Below are positions 17,798-25,653 of a stretch of DNA of 47,465 bases, piece by piece (position 1 is the first letter of the stretch; every line of letters starts with the position of its first letter). The stretch covers positions 1 to 47,465 of the forward strand of contig JAILZQ010000004.1 of assembly GCA_023512415.1 (NCBI GenBank), in the 5' to 3' direction. The stretch comes from Geminicoccaceae bacterium (lineage in GTDB: Bacteria; Pseudomonadota; Alphaproteobacteria; Geminicoccales; Geminicoccaceae). A program made the position numbers and the translations under genes. The notes beneath the pieces are model-generated. The model was given only the letters and a program-made list of their open reading frames with translations, ran no database searches and was not told the origin of the DNA.

Positions 17798-19107
17798 TGC
17801 GGTACGCGATCTGCAAGTTGGGTGCGGCGGCGCTGCTCGGGGCAGCGGTGGGGTTCGTCCTCGCGCCTTCCGCGCTGACCGGTGCCCCGGCGGCCTCCTC
17901 GAGTGAGACGTTTCGCGCGCTCAAGCTCTTCGGCGACGTGTTCGAGCGCGTGCGTGCGGAGTACGTCGAGGAAGTCAGCGACCAAGCTCTCATCGAGTCG
18001 GCGATCAACGGAATGCTGGCGGCCCTCGACCCGCATTCGGCCTATCTCGACGCGAACCGCTATCGCGACATGCAGGTACAGACCCGCGGCGAGTTCGGTG
18101 GCCTCGGGATCGAGGTCACGATGGAGAACGGGCTCGTCAAGGTCGTCTCACCGATCGACGATACACCTGCCCACAAGGCGGGCGTCCAGGCCGGCGACTT
18201 GATCAGCCACATCGACGGCGAGCCCGTGAACGGGCTCAGCCTCGGCGAGGCCGTCGAGCGCATGCGGGGGCCGGTCGACACGAAGATCCAACTGCGGCTG
18301 ATCCGAAAGGGGCGCGACGAGCCCATCGACGTCACCCTCACCCGCGCGGTGATCAAGATTTCTCCCGTTCGGGCGCGGATGGAGGGGGACATCGCATATG
18401 TCCGGCTCACGACGTTCAACGAGCACACCGGCACCGCGATGCGCGAAAAAATCGAGGAGCTCAAACGCCAACAGCCGGGCAAGATTCGCGGGTTCGTCCT
18501 CGACCTCCGGAACAACCCCGGAGGTTTGTTGGACCAGGCGGTCGCCGTTGCCGACGCCTTTCTCGATCGAGGCGAAATCGTGTCGACCCGGGGGCGTCGG
18601 ACGGACAGCATCCAGCGCTTCAATGCCCGCCCGGGAGATCTGGCCGAAGGTCTGCCCATGGTGGTTTTGATCAACGGAGGCTCCGCGTCGGCCTCGGAGA
18701 TCGTCGCAGGTGCGCTCCAAGATCACCGGCGAGCAATCGTCATGGGAACGCCCTCTTTTGGGAAAGGTTCCGTACAAACGATCATGCCGATCGCTGGACA
18801 GGGAGCGATCCGGCTGACTACGGCACGTTATTACACGCCGTCGGGAGCTTCGATCCAGGCGAAGGGAATCGTTCCGGACATCGAAGTTCACGAGGCGAAC
18901 GTCGAGTTGGTCGACGACATACCCGGGCGGCGTGAGGCCGATCTCCGCGGTCGGCTCAAGAACGACAAAGAAACCTCGACCAAGCCTGGCGGCGAGCAAG
19001 GGAAATCTTCCAGCACGCTGGATATCCGAGACTACCAGTTGGCGCGGGCGATCGATCTCCTTCGCGGTATCGCTCTCTACGAAGGTCGGAACACGGCACA
19101 GCGGTGA
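17797..19107 (+). CDS. ctpA: S41-family C-terminal processing peptidase
   Basis: Periplasmic serine protease cutting C-terminal ends of envelope proteins, including wall hydrolases. 436 aa with an N-terminal hydrophobic signal or anchor (residues 6-24). A PDZ domain lies at about 95-180 (GGLGIEVTMENGLVKVVSPI). The Ser/Lys catalytic pair is S298 in GGSASASE and K323 in PSFGKGSVQT; their 25-residue spacing equals that of E. coli Prc (S430/K455). LDLRNNPGGLLDQAV is the classic core motif. The start ATG shares one base with the envC stop (TGATG). Confidence 0.96.
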   Translation: MRYAICKLGAAALLGAAVGFVLAPSALTGAPAASSSETFRALKLFGDVFERVRAEYVEEVSDQALIESAINGMLAALDPHSAYLDANRYRDMQVQTRGEFGGLGIEVTMENGLVKVVSPIDDTPAHKAGVQAGDLISHIDGEPVNGLSLGEAVERMRGPVDTKIQLRLIRKGRDEPIDVTLTRAVIKISPVRARMEGDIAYVRLTTFNEHTGTAMREKIEELKRQQPGKIRGFVLDLRNNPGGLLDQAVAVADAFLDRGEIVSTRGRRTDSIQRFNARPGDLAEGLPMVVLINGGSASASEIVAGALQDHRRAIVMGTPSFGKGSVQTIMPIAGQGAIRLTTARYYTPSGASIQAKGIVPDIEVHEANVELVDDIPGRREADLRGRLKNDKETSTKPGGEQGKSSSTLDIRDYQLARAIDLLRGIALYEGRNTAQR

Positions 19108-19158
19108 CCCGCTGCGGCAACTCCCGGAGCCATCACCGAGGAGCCGCGGGGTCGCAGC

Positions 19159-20166
19159 TTGAAAGGAGTACGATCGCCACGGCTCCCTTGGCTCGTAGCG
19201 GCGGCTCTCCTCTCGGCAACGGCCATGGGCGGAGCGTTGGTGATCGTCGAGAGCCCCACGTCGGAAGGGAGAGAGACGCTCGAAACGCTTGTCCGCGTGG
19301 CGGAGGGGCGGGAGGCGACCCTGCCACCGCTAACGACAAGCGACAGAGGGCAGCGCTTACCCGCGGCCGGTGGACCGCCGCTGGTCCTCGACCCAACCTT
19401 GTTCGAGGCTACGCCGCACGGTTTCGTGCCGCGGATCGCGCCCGACGGCCGGCAGCCGTGGAACGCCCATCGACGACGAGCCCCGCCCGCCCGAGGACCC
19501 CGCGTGGCCATCATCCTGGTCGAGATCGGGCTCGACGAAAAAGCATCGGCATCGGCCTTGGCGGCCGGCTTTCCGGTGACCTTGGTGGTCTCGCCCTACG
19601 CGGATGGCGAGCGAGGATGGTATCGATCGGCACGCTGGGCCGGGCACGAGACGCTTCTCCAGCTTCCCGTTCGCCCCCTCGGGTTCCCGACCGACGACGC
19701 TGGGCCTCTGTCGCTCGAGCCGGACGCGACGCCCAATTCGCGACTGGACGTCGTCCTGGCGCGCGGCATCGGGTATCTCGGCGTTTTCGTTGCTGCGGGT
19801 CAATTCGCGGCACGACCGGCGGCATTCGATCCGATCGCCGGCGCTCTGGCTAGCCGTGGCTTGGCACTAGTAGAAGTCGGCTCGGGGGTTCTAGAGCCCC
19901 TCGCGCGGTATCAGCGGCTCCCTTATCTGAACCTGTCGAAAGCCGTCGATCGAGAACCTTCGCCCGAGGCGATCGACGCCGCGCTCGCGGCCCTCGAGGT
20001 TCGAGCCCGCGAAGACGGATTCGCCGCAGGCTATGGGCGTCCCTTCGCGATCACGATCGAGAGACTTGTGCACTGGGCGGCAGGTCTCCATTCACGAGGT
20101 GTGTCATTGGTCGGTGTCGGAGAGCTCCTCGACAGAGCGGTCGAGGGGAAAGGTTCGAAGCCATGA
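19159..20166 (+). CDS. Divergent polysaccharide deacetylase family protein (YibQ-like)
   Basis: 335 aa, resembling the divergent polysaccharide deacetylase family (DUF610/YibQ), a NodB-related fold of uncertain activity exported to or anchored in the periplasm. A membrane segment lies at residues 10-30. The catalytic-fold part begins at RVAIILVEIGLDEKASA and contains FPVTLVVSPYADG, HETLLQLPVRPLGFPTDDAGP and YLGVFVAAGQFAARP. The usual acid residue of the first motif (DDxG) is replaced by EIG here. TTG 19159 is chosen because the next start (ATG 19225) would cut the membrane segment. It overlaps rppH by 4 bp. Genome neighbours are ctpA and envC, as in other alphaproteobacteria. Confidence 0.87.
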   Translation: MKGVRSPRLPWLVAAALLSATAMGGALVIVESPTSEGRETLETLVRVAEGREATLPPLTTSDRGQRLPAAGGPPLVLDPTLFEATPHGFVPRIAPDGRQPWNAHRRRAPPARGPRVAIILVEIGLDEKASASALAAGFPVTLVVSPYADGERGWYRSARWAGHETLLQLPVRPLGFPTDDAGPLSLEPDATPNSRLDVVLARGIGYLGVFVAAGQFAARPAAFDPIAGALASRGLALVEVGSGVLEPLARYQRLPYLNLSKAVDREPSPEAIDAALAALEVRAREDGFAAGYGRPFAITIERLVHWAAGLHSRGVSLVGVGELLDRAVEGKGSKP

Positions 20167-20660
20167 CGTCGGACTCGGGTTATGAAGAGACACCGGAGCC
20201 CAAAGTCGGCTATCGACCGTGTGTGGGGATCTTCTTGATCGGCCCCACGCGCGAGGTGTTCGTCGGTCAGCGCAGAGACACGCGGGAGGCCGCGTGGCAG
20301 ATGCCACAGGGCGGGATCGATCCCGGCGAGGCCCCGGTCGATGCCGCGCTTCGTGAGCTCAAGGAGGAGATCGGCACCGACCGAGCCGAGCTCTTGCGAC
20401 AGAGCGCGATTTGGCGCTCGTACGATCTTCCCGCAGAGATCGCCGGACGGATGTGGAGCGGGCGCTACCGCGGGCAGACCCAGAAGTGGGTGGCCTTGCG
20501 GTTCCTCGGTACCGACGCCGACATCGTCCTGGACACACCACACGCCGAGTTTTCGGCCTGGCGTTGGGTAGCCGCCGACCGGCTGCCAGAGCTCGCCGTC
20601 TCGTTCAAACGCTGCGTCTATCTCAGTGTCGTCGACGAGTTTCGCCACCTCCTGGTTTGA
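20163..20660 (+). CDS. rppH: RNA pyrophosphohydrolase
   Basis: Removes pyrophosphate from the 5' triphosphate end of mRNA, starting RNase E-dependent decay. 165 aa. RppH features are YRPCVGIFLIGPTREVFVGQR at the start (read as two blocks), WQMPQGGIDPGE, the Nudix catalytic stretch RELKEEIG, and near residue 107 GQTQKWVALRF, followed by FSAWRWV. These, especially GQTQKW, separate RppH from other Nudix enzymes. The start ATG overlaps the upstream stop (ATGA), and it is the last gene of the gpmI operon. Confidence 0.95.
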   Translation: MTSDSGYEETPEPKVGYRPCVGIFLIGPTREVFVGQRRDTREAAWQMPQGGIDPGEAPVDAALRELKEEIGTDRAELLRQSAIWRSYDLPAEIAGRMWSGRYRGQTQKWVALRFLGTDADIVLDTPHAEFSAWRWVAADRLPELAVSFKRCVYLSVVDEFRHLLV

Positions 20661-21957
20661 CGGCGTGGTCCCCGCTCCACCCGTCTATCGGCGGTGTTCC
20701 GAGGCTCGAGCCTGGCCCGTCGGTCCACCCGCTTTCCGGCTGTGAGCGATCGAGGACAGAACCACTCGGCGCAGACCCCTCTCGGTCGGGCTAGGCTCGA
20801 GCCCATTCCCGTTCGCAAGCCTCTCCCGCGCACTCGATGACCGCTCCAGAGGTTGAAAAGGTCTGGAGATAGTCGCGGGCCTCGCTCCGAGGTCGAGGGC
20901 CTGGCCGGTCCGGTTGTTATCGAACTAGACAGAGCATCTGCCGAGCTGAAAGGACCGAACGAGAGCGGCCCATCGACGACGAAAGGCGGTCGATTTTTTG
21001 CCCGAGCGTCACGATCCCATTTAAGTCGTGCCGCATGGTTCCAACGAGTCGGTGGGCGAAAACGCGGTGGGTCACCTCGAAAGAGAGGAGGGCAAGACCA
21101 GCTGACCCCTCGTAGGCCCCCTCCTGGGTAACGCAGCGCATCAACGCCCGTGCTCTGGATTCGCTCGGCCAAAGCTGCGCCACGTGCTCGGCGATGAACT
21201 CACCAACCGCCAACGATTTTCAGATCGGAACTTCGTCGACGAAAAGTACGCGCCCCTCGCGCGCAAGCCGGATCGAGCCGTCCCAACGATCCGCGATCCC
21301 CCTCGGACGAACCCGAAATATCAAGCCCGCTAGCCGCCTCGCTAGCCCGAGTTGGAAAGATGCCGCCGAACTCGCCTGCCCCCTATGCGCAGGGTCAACT
21401 CTGCCAGCCGGCCGAGGTTTCCCGGTTCGCGGTCGCTTGCGAAAAAAGGTCGTGCAGGGCTTTGCGGTGCGCCATAGTTATAATATTGCATAGCATTTTC
21501 TACACTACACCCATCGCCTTTGCACGTCCCCCCTTCTGTTGCGCCGCTTTGCCGTTGCACTTAAAGTGACACAGCCGACTTGGGGGCAACGAAAACGAGC
21601 TCCTCGTCCACGAGAGTGGCGTCCAGGGAACGCTAATTGCGAGATGGCAACATCCTACTGGCCGACCGGCGACCCTGAAATCCACTCTCGGTCGGCGTTG
21701 TTCGTGATGGCCGAGCTCGAGGCGTCGCGCCGGTCCCTTGGATCGAGGGGGCGAATCGACTGGCCTCACGGCGGTCGCGGACCAGCCCCTCCACCCCGAG
21801 TGTCAGCCGAGCGATCCATGAGGGGGGCGGCAATGACAAAGGGGGCGGTTATGACGGATAGAGTCATCGGTGGGTACGGGCGCCGCGGCGCATTGGATCG
21901 GGCCTTTTTCGGCGCAAATCGAGTTCGACGGGCAACCAGTCAGGGGAGGTAAGTCGC
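20661..21957. other. Gene-poor 1.3-kb stretch
   Basis: Largest stretch without a confident gene. On the minus strand two frames look slightly protein-like. One is 20917-21213 (98 codons, beginning MAVGEFIAEHVAQLWP). Just upstream of it, ending near 21225, is a start-less frame ending REGRVLFVDEVPI. Neither matches a family I know; they may be remnants of a decayed gene. From about 21470 to 21540 the DNA becomes AT-rich and contains a perfect TATAAT at 21479-21484 without a good -35. A tandem 18-bp repeat follows at 21823. A 45-codon frame from ATG 21818 ends 5 bp before the next gene. Confidence 0.5.
21823..21858 (+). repeat. Two tandem 18-bp direct repeats upstream of the cyclase gene
   Basis: Unit 1 (21823-21840) begins GGGGGCGGCAATGACA and unit 2 (21841-21858) begins GGGGGCGGTTATGACG; they differ at three of the first 16 positions. 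They lie about 100 bp before the cyclase start. An 18-bp period is near two helical turns, so both copies face a similar side of the DNA, as for a tandemly binding regulator. They could also be chance similarity. Confidence 0.45.
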
Positions 21958-23019
21958 ATGCGCAACATCGCGCTCTTCGTCGGTGCAATTGTGGGCATTG
22001 CTGTCTTTAGCAGTGGCCAAAGCAATGCGTGCACAGCGGACAATTGGCAGGCCTGCAAGGGCAAGCCGTGGGTCGACGGCGACGTTATGGAAACGCCTTT
22101 GGGCTCGAAGTGGTGGCCGCACCCGATCTGGGGAGCGGGAGACGAGGCGGGCTCGACCAACTGGTACGCCAAGCGTGAGGTCGTGCTGCGGGCGCTGCGC
22201 GAAGCCGACAAGGGCAAGGTGTACAAACTGGGGCAGCCCTACGACAGCGAGATGCCGCTGTTCGGCTCCCGCCGCTTCGCCCTGCGTATTCCAGGGACCC
22301 CGACCGGTGGGCCGTTCGGCGCGAACAAAATCGTCTGGCACGACGAGTTCCTGGCCACCGAGATCGGCCAGGTTGGTACGCAGTTCGACGGTCTCGGGCA
22401 CATTGGCGTCCAGGTGGGAGCGCCGGGCGACAAGACGAACATGCGCTTTTACAATGGGTTCACGGTGGCCGAGATCGGCAATGCCTACGGTCTTAAGAAA
22501 CTCGGGGCAGAAAAACTGAGGCCCATCGTGGCGCGCGGCATCCTCCTCGACATCGCCGGCGCCAAGGGCGTCGAGATGCTCGATGCCGGCTACGAGATCA
22601 CCATGGCCGACGTCCGCCTCGCCCTTGAAAAGCAGGGCATGAAGGACTTCCGGTTCGCCGAGGGTGACGCGATCGCGTTCTACACGGGTTGGTCGAAACT
22701 CTGGAAGAAGGACAACGCCAAGTTCAATTCCGGTGAGCCCGGTTTCGGCATGGAGGTGGCGCGCTGGATGGCCGAAACCGTCAAGGTCGGCGTCACCGTC
22801 GCCGACACTTGGGCGGGCGAGGTCGTTCCCAATCCCGATCCGGCTTGCGCTTTCTGTGTCCACACCTACTTGCAGACCCGCCACGGTATCGTTCATCAGG
22901 AGAACGCAAAGCTCGACGAGCTCGTCGCCGACCGTGTTTGGGTGTTCACTTACATTTATAGTCCCGCCCCGATCGTGGGGGCGACGGGGTCGATCGGCGC
23001 GCCGATCGCGATCGATTGA
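21958..23019 (+). CDS. Exported cyclase-family protein (kynurenine formamidase-like fold)
   Basis: 353 aa with a signal peptide (about residues 1-24, MRNIALFVGAIVGIAVFSSG), so probably periplasmic. The body resembles the cyclase family (PF04199), metal-dependent hydrolases related to kynurenine formamidase and isatin hydrolase. In that family the metal site is HxGTHxDxxxH. Here residues 138-148 read QVGTQFDGLGH, so both early histidines are glutamine, while D144 and H148 remain. GTQ is common in the long subfamily. Other conserved parts are ARGILLDIAG, FAEGDAIAFYTGW and the C-terminal VHTYLQTRHGIVHQEN. Start ATG 21958 has GGGGAGG 8 bp upstream. It is a single gene ended by a strong terminator. 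Substrate unknown. Confidence 0.85.
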   Translation: MRNIALFVGAIVGIAVFSSGQSNACTADNWQACKGKPWVDGDVMETPLGSKWWPHPIWGAGDEAGSTNWYAKREVVLRALREADKGKVYKLGQPYDSEMPLFGSRRFALRIPGTPTGGPFGANKIVWHDEFLATEIGQVGTQFDGLGHIGVQVGAPGDKTNMRFYNGFTVAEIGNAYGLKKLGAEKLRPIVARGILLDIAGAKGVEMLDAGYEITMADVRLALEKQGMKDFRFAEGDAIAFYTGWSKLWKKDNAKFNSGEPGFGMEVARWMAETVKVGVTVADTWAGEVVPNPDPACAFCVHTYLQTRHGIVHQENAKLDELVADRVWVFTYIYSPAPIVGATGSIGAPIAID

Positions 23020-23047
23020 CGCGGCCCCCACGTTTCACGTCGACAAG

Positions 23048-23076
23048 AAAGGGGGCGGCACAGTGCCGCCCCCTTT
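23048..23076 (+). terminator. Strong hairpin terminator after the cyclase gene
   Basis: AAAGGGGGCGGCA (23048-23060), loop CAG, TGCCGCCCCCTTT (23064-23076): a perfect 13-bp stem 28 bp after the cyclase stop. The A/T ends of the stem supply a short TTT, followed by the mixed GGTTCTGTTG. It fits an intrinsic terminator, possibly bidirectional. Confidence 0.8.
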
Positions 23077-23110
23077 GGTTCTGTTGCGGGCCGGTTCGGT
23101 GGTCAGCGGC

Positions 23111-23761
23111 ATGGATGTTTCGCCTGTTGTTCTCGTCGAGGGCTTGCGCCTTTCCGTAGGTTCGCGAGTCCTTCTCGGCCTCGATCGGTGGGAGGTTCGT
23201 CCGGCCGAACGCGTGGTCGTGCTCGGACCGTCAGGCAGCGGTAAGACGACCTTCTTGCATGTCCTCGCCGGCCTCCGATCGGCAGACGCGGGCCGCGTCG
23301 TCGTGGATGGCGAGGAGCTCGGGCGACTGTCCGAAGCTCGCCGGGACGTGTTCCGCGGACGACGCATCGGTTTCGTTCACCAAACCCTGCACTTGGTGGC
23401 GGCTCTCACGGTCCTCGACAATCTTCGCCTCGCAGCATTCGTGGTCGGCAAGCGCGTCGCCGACGAACATCTCCTCGCCCTTCTCGCGAGCGTCGGCCTC
23501 CGGGATCGGTCCCGAGCGCGTACGTTCGAGCTCAGTCACGGAGAGGCGCAGCGGGTGGCTATCGCTCGAGCGCTGGTCAACGATCCGTGCCTCGTCCTCG
23601 CCGACGAGCCCACATCGGCGCTGGATGACCGAAACGCCCGGCAGATCCTCGATCTCCTCCTCGCAACGACAGCCACGCGGGGCGCTGCCCTCGTGGTCGC
23701 AACCCACGACATGCGCCTCCTGCCAGCCTTCGATCGGCGTCTTGAGCTGGGCCGCGAGTGA
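23111..23761 (+). CDS. ABC transporter ATPase (LolD/MacB-like)
   Basis: 216 aa, ATPase of an FtsX-type ABC module. Walker A is GPSGSGKTT, the Q-loop is in VHQTLHLV, and the signature is LSHGEAQRVAIARAL with His in place of the second Gly. Walker B is [13 protein letters not shown] and the switch histidine is in VATHDMRLL. ATG 23111 is chosen; GTG 23099 is possible. It overlaps the permease gene by one base (TGATG) or by four if the permease starts at GTG 23758. With the permease and DUF3299 gene it forms a three-gene module. The substrate is inferred only from analogy. Confidence 0.92.
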   Translation: MDVSPVVLVEGLRLSVGSRVLLGLDRWEVRPAERVVVLGPSGSGKTTFLHVLAGLRSADAGRVVVDGEELGRLSEARRDVFRGRRIGFVHQTLHLVAALTVLDNLRLAAFVVGKRVADEHLLALLASVGLRDRSRARTFELSHGEAQRVAIARALVNDPCLVLADEPTSALDDRNARQILDLLLATTATRGAALVVATHDMRLLPAFDRRLELGRE

Positions 23762-24957
23762 TGACGCTGACCCGGCTGTGCCTCGCGTACCTTCGACTGC
23801 GCGTCGGGACGACGTTGCTGAACGTCTCGCTGGTGGCACTGGGCGTTGCGATCGTCTCTTCGATTCTGCTCGTCGGCAGTCAGCTACGGGATCGAGCGGA
23901 GCGGGAGATCAGGGGCGTCGATTTGGTGGTCGGTGCCAAGGGAAGTCCGCTCCAGCTCATTTTGTCGGCGGTGTTTCAAATCGATATCCCGTCCGGTAAC
24001 GTGCGTCTCGCCGAGGTCGCGTCTCTTCGCACGCATCCCCTGGTAGCGAGCGCGATACCGCTCGCCATGGGCGACAACGCGGGCGGCTACCGAATAGTCG
24101 GCACCGAGCCCCACTTTCTTCACGAGCGGGGGATCTCGATCGCTGCCGGGAGGCCCTGGCAAGCGCCCATGGAAGCGGTACTCGGCTCCGAGGTCGCGCG
24201 GGCAACCGGTTTGCGACCGGGCGCGAGTTTCGTCGGCTCGCACGGCCTGGTCGGCGGATTCGCCCATGCCGAGCATCCCTATATCGTCGTCGGAATTGCG
24301 AACCCTACGGGCACAGCTGCCGACCGACTGATCCTGACGTCTCTGGAGAGCGTTTGGCGCGTTCACGCACCCCGGAGCACCGGCAGTTCGACCGAGAGCC
24401 ACGAGCACGAGGACGGCGAGATCACAGCCCTCCTGATCCGATACCGAACGCCGCTCGCCGCCGTCCAGCTGCCCAGGCTCGTCAACGCGCGGCCGATGCT
24501 GATCGCCGCTGTCCCGGCCGTCGAGGCGGCGCGTCTTTTGAGTATCGTCGGGTTCGGCCTGGAGGCGCTTCGCCTTCTCGGCTCGGCGCTCCTGGTTCTG
24601 GCTGCCCTTTCGGTGCTCGTAGCCTTGACCAATGCTCTCTCGGATCGACGCGCCGATCTGGCGCTCATGCGGGTCCTGGGCGCCACCCGAGGCCTCCTCA
24701 TTCGCGCTCTCCTCCTGGAGGCGCTCCTTCTGACTGCAGCAGGGCTCGTGCTCGGGTTCCTCCTGGCACACCTCTCGCTCGAGTTCCTGATCCGTCTGCT
24801 GCCGGAAGCGCGAGCAACGGGCCTGTCGGGTTTCACGATAGCTCCCGATGAGATCATGCTGGCTCCAGCGGTCTCGTTGCTGGCAATCGGCGCGGCTGCG
24901 ATACCGGCTCTGCGCCTGTATCGGTCGAACCTCGTTGAGACGTTAGCTCGTGGGTAG
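23761..24957 (+). CDS. FtsX-like ABC transporter permease with His-rich periplasmic loop
   Basis: About 398 aa in MacB/FtsX topology: one N-terminal membrane helix (about 20-40), a large periplasmic domain, then three C-terminal helices (about 260-290, 310-340, 365-385). The family motif near the end reads ALMRVLGATRGLLIRALLLEA. The periplasmic part is unusually rich in histidine, including SHGLVGGFAHAEHPY and SHEHEDGE near residues 214-221, immediately before the conserved EITALLIRYR. Such loops are typical of metal handling. GTG 23758 is an alternative start one codon upstream. It is coupled to the ATPase in front and the DUF3299 gene behind. Confidence 0.92.
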   Translation: MTLTRLCLAYLRLRVGTTLLNVSLVALGVAIVSSILLVGSQLRDRAEREIRGVDLVVGAKGSPLQLILSAVFQIDIPSGNVRLAEVASLRTHPLVASAIPLAMGDNAGGYRIVGTEPHFLHERGISIAAGRPWQAPMEAVLGSEVARATGLRPGASFVGSHGLVGGFAHAEHPYIVVGIANPTGTAADRLILTSLESVWRVHAPRSTGSSTESHEHEDGEITALLIRYRTPLAAVQLPRLVNARPMLIAAVPAVEAARLLSIVGFGLEALRLLGSALLVLAALSVLVALTNALSDRRADLALMRVLGATRGLLIRALLLEALLLTAAGLVLGFLLAHLSLEFLIRLLPEARATGLSGFTIAPDEIMLAPAVSLLAIGAAAIPALRLYRSNLVETLARG

Positions 24958-24967
24958 GCTACAGCTG

Positions 24968-25480
24968 ATGAAAAGCGTTTGGCCGCTGTTGTTCCTCGGT
25001 TCGGTTCTGACGATCGGCGCGCCGGAAGACTGCCGTGCCTTCACCATCGGACAGCAAGTTTTCCCCCTCGGGGGCGACCACGACCCGAAGATGCTGGAAC
25101 GCGCCGGTGTGGTCTCGTGGGACACGCTTCGCGAGCTCGACGTGACCTACGAGACCAAGGGTCCGGGCATGACGGACTTCCGGACGAGTTTCACGTCCGC
25201 GCTTCTGGAGCTCGACGGGAAGACCGTGAAATTGATCGGTTTCATCTATCCCTTGGAGGCAGCCGAACAGCATCAGCGGTTCCTGCTCTCGGCCTATCCA
25301 CCGAGCTGCCCGTTCTGCTTGCCCGGAGGGGCTACCGAGATGGTCGAGGTGCTCGCCAGCGCCCCGGTCAAGTTCACCTACGATGCGCTCGTGCTGCAAG
25401 GCCGGTTCGAGCTGCTTCGTGACGATCCTTCCGGTCTGCTCTATCGCCTCCACGACGCCCGCCCCGTGGTCTTGAACTGA
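24968..25480 (+). CDS. Exported DUF3299 protein
   Basis: 170 aa from ATG 24968; GTG 24950 overlapping the permease stop is an alternative. The signal peptide is about residues 1-24 (MKSVWPLLFLGSVLTIGAPE). The DUF3299 hallmarks are VKLIGFIYPLE and the PPSCPFCLPGG motif with C114 and C117, then VEVLASAPVKFTYDALVLQGRFEL. In other bacteria DUF3299 proteins accompany exactly this ATPase/permease pair, in loci linked to zinc acquisition (zrg genes of Vibrio, from memory). The CxxC could bind metal or be redox-active. I infer a periplasmic metal-related accessory role. Confidence 0.87.
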   Translation: MKSVWPLLFLGSVLTIGAPEDCRAFTIGQQVFPLGGDHDPKMLERAGVVSWDTLRELDVTYETKGPGMTDFRTSFTSALLELDGKTVKLIGFIYPLEAAEQHQRFLLSAYPPSCPFCLPGGATEMVEVLASAPVKFTYDALVLQGRFELLRDDPSGLLYRLHDARPVVLN

Positions 25481-25484
25481 TAGG

Positions 25485-25498
25485 CGGAGCGCGCTCCG
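25485..25498. terminator. Perfect palindrome after the DUF3299 gene
   Basis: CGGAGCGCGCTCCG, 4 bp after the stop codon; it can fold as a 5-bp stem with a CGCG loop. Followed by ATTGG, with no T run. Possibly a weak terminator or processing site of the ABC module transcript. Confidence 0.35.
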
Positions 25499-25653
25499 AT
25501 TGGACCGGGCGTTCGAGGCGCTCGTTGGGGTTCGAAACGTTTGGGCGGCATGTTGCCAGGCTTGGCATCGTCGGAACTGCCGACGCGAGTGCGCGCCTAA
25601 GGGTATCCGATGCCCTCTGGCGAGTCTTCGCCCGGGAACCTACGTTGGTGGGC

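Noticed and set aside
20618-21172. 184-codon minus-strand open frame behind rppH
   Set aside because: Arg/Pro/Ser-rich, overlaps the end of rppH, matches nothing.
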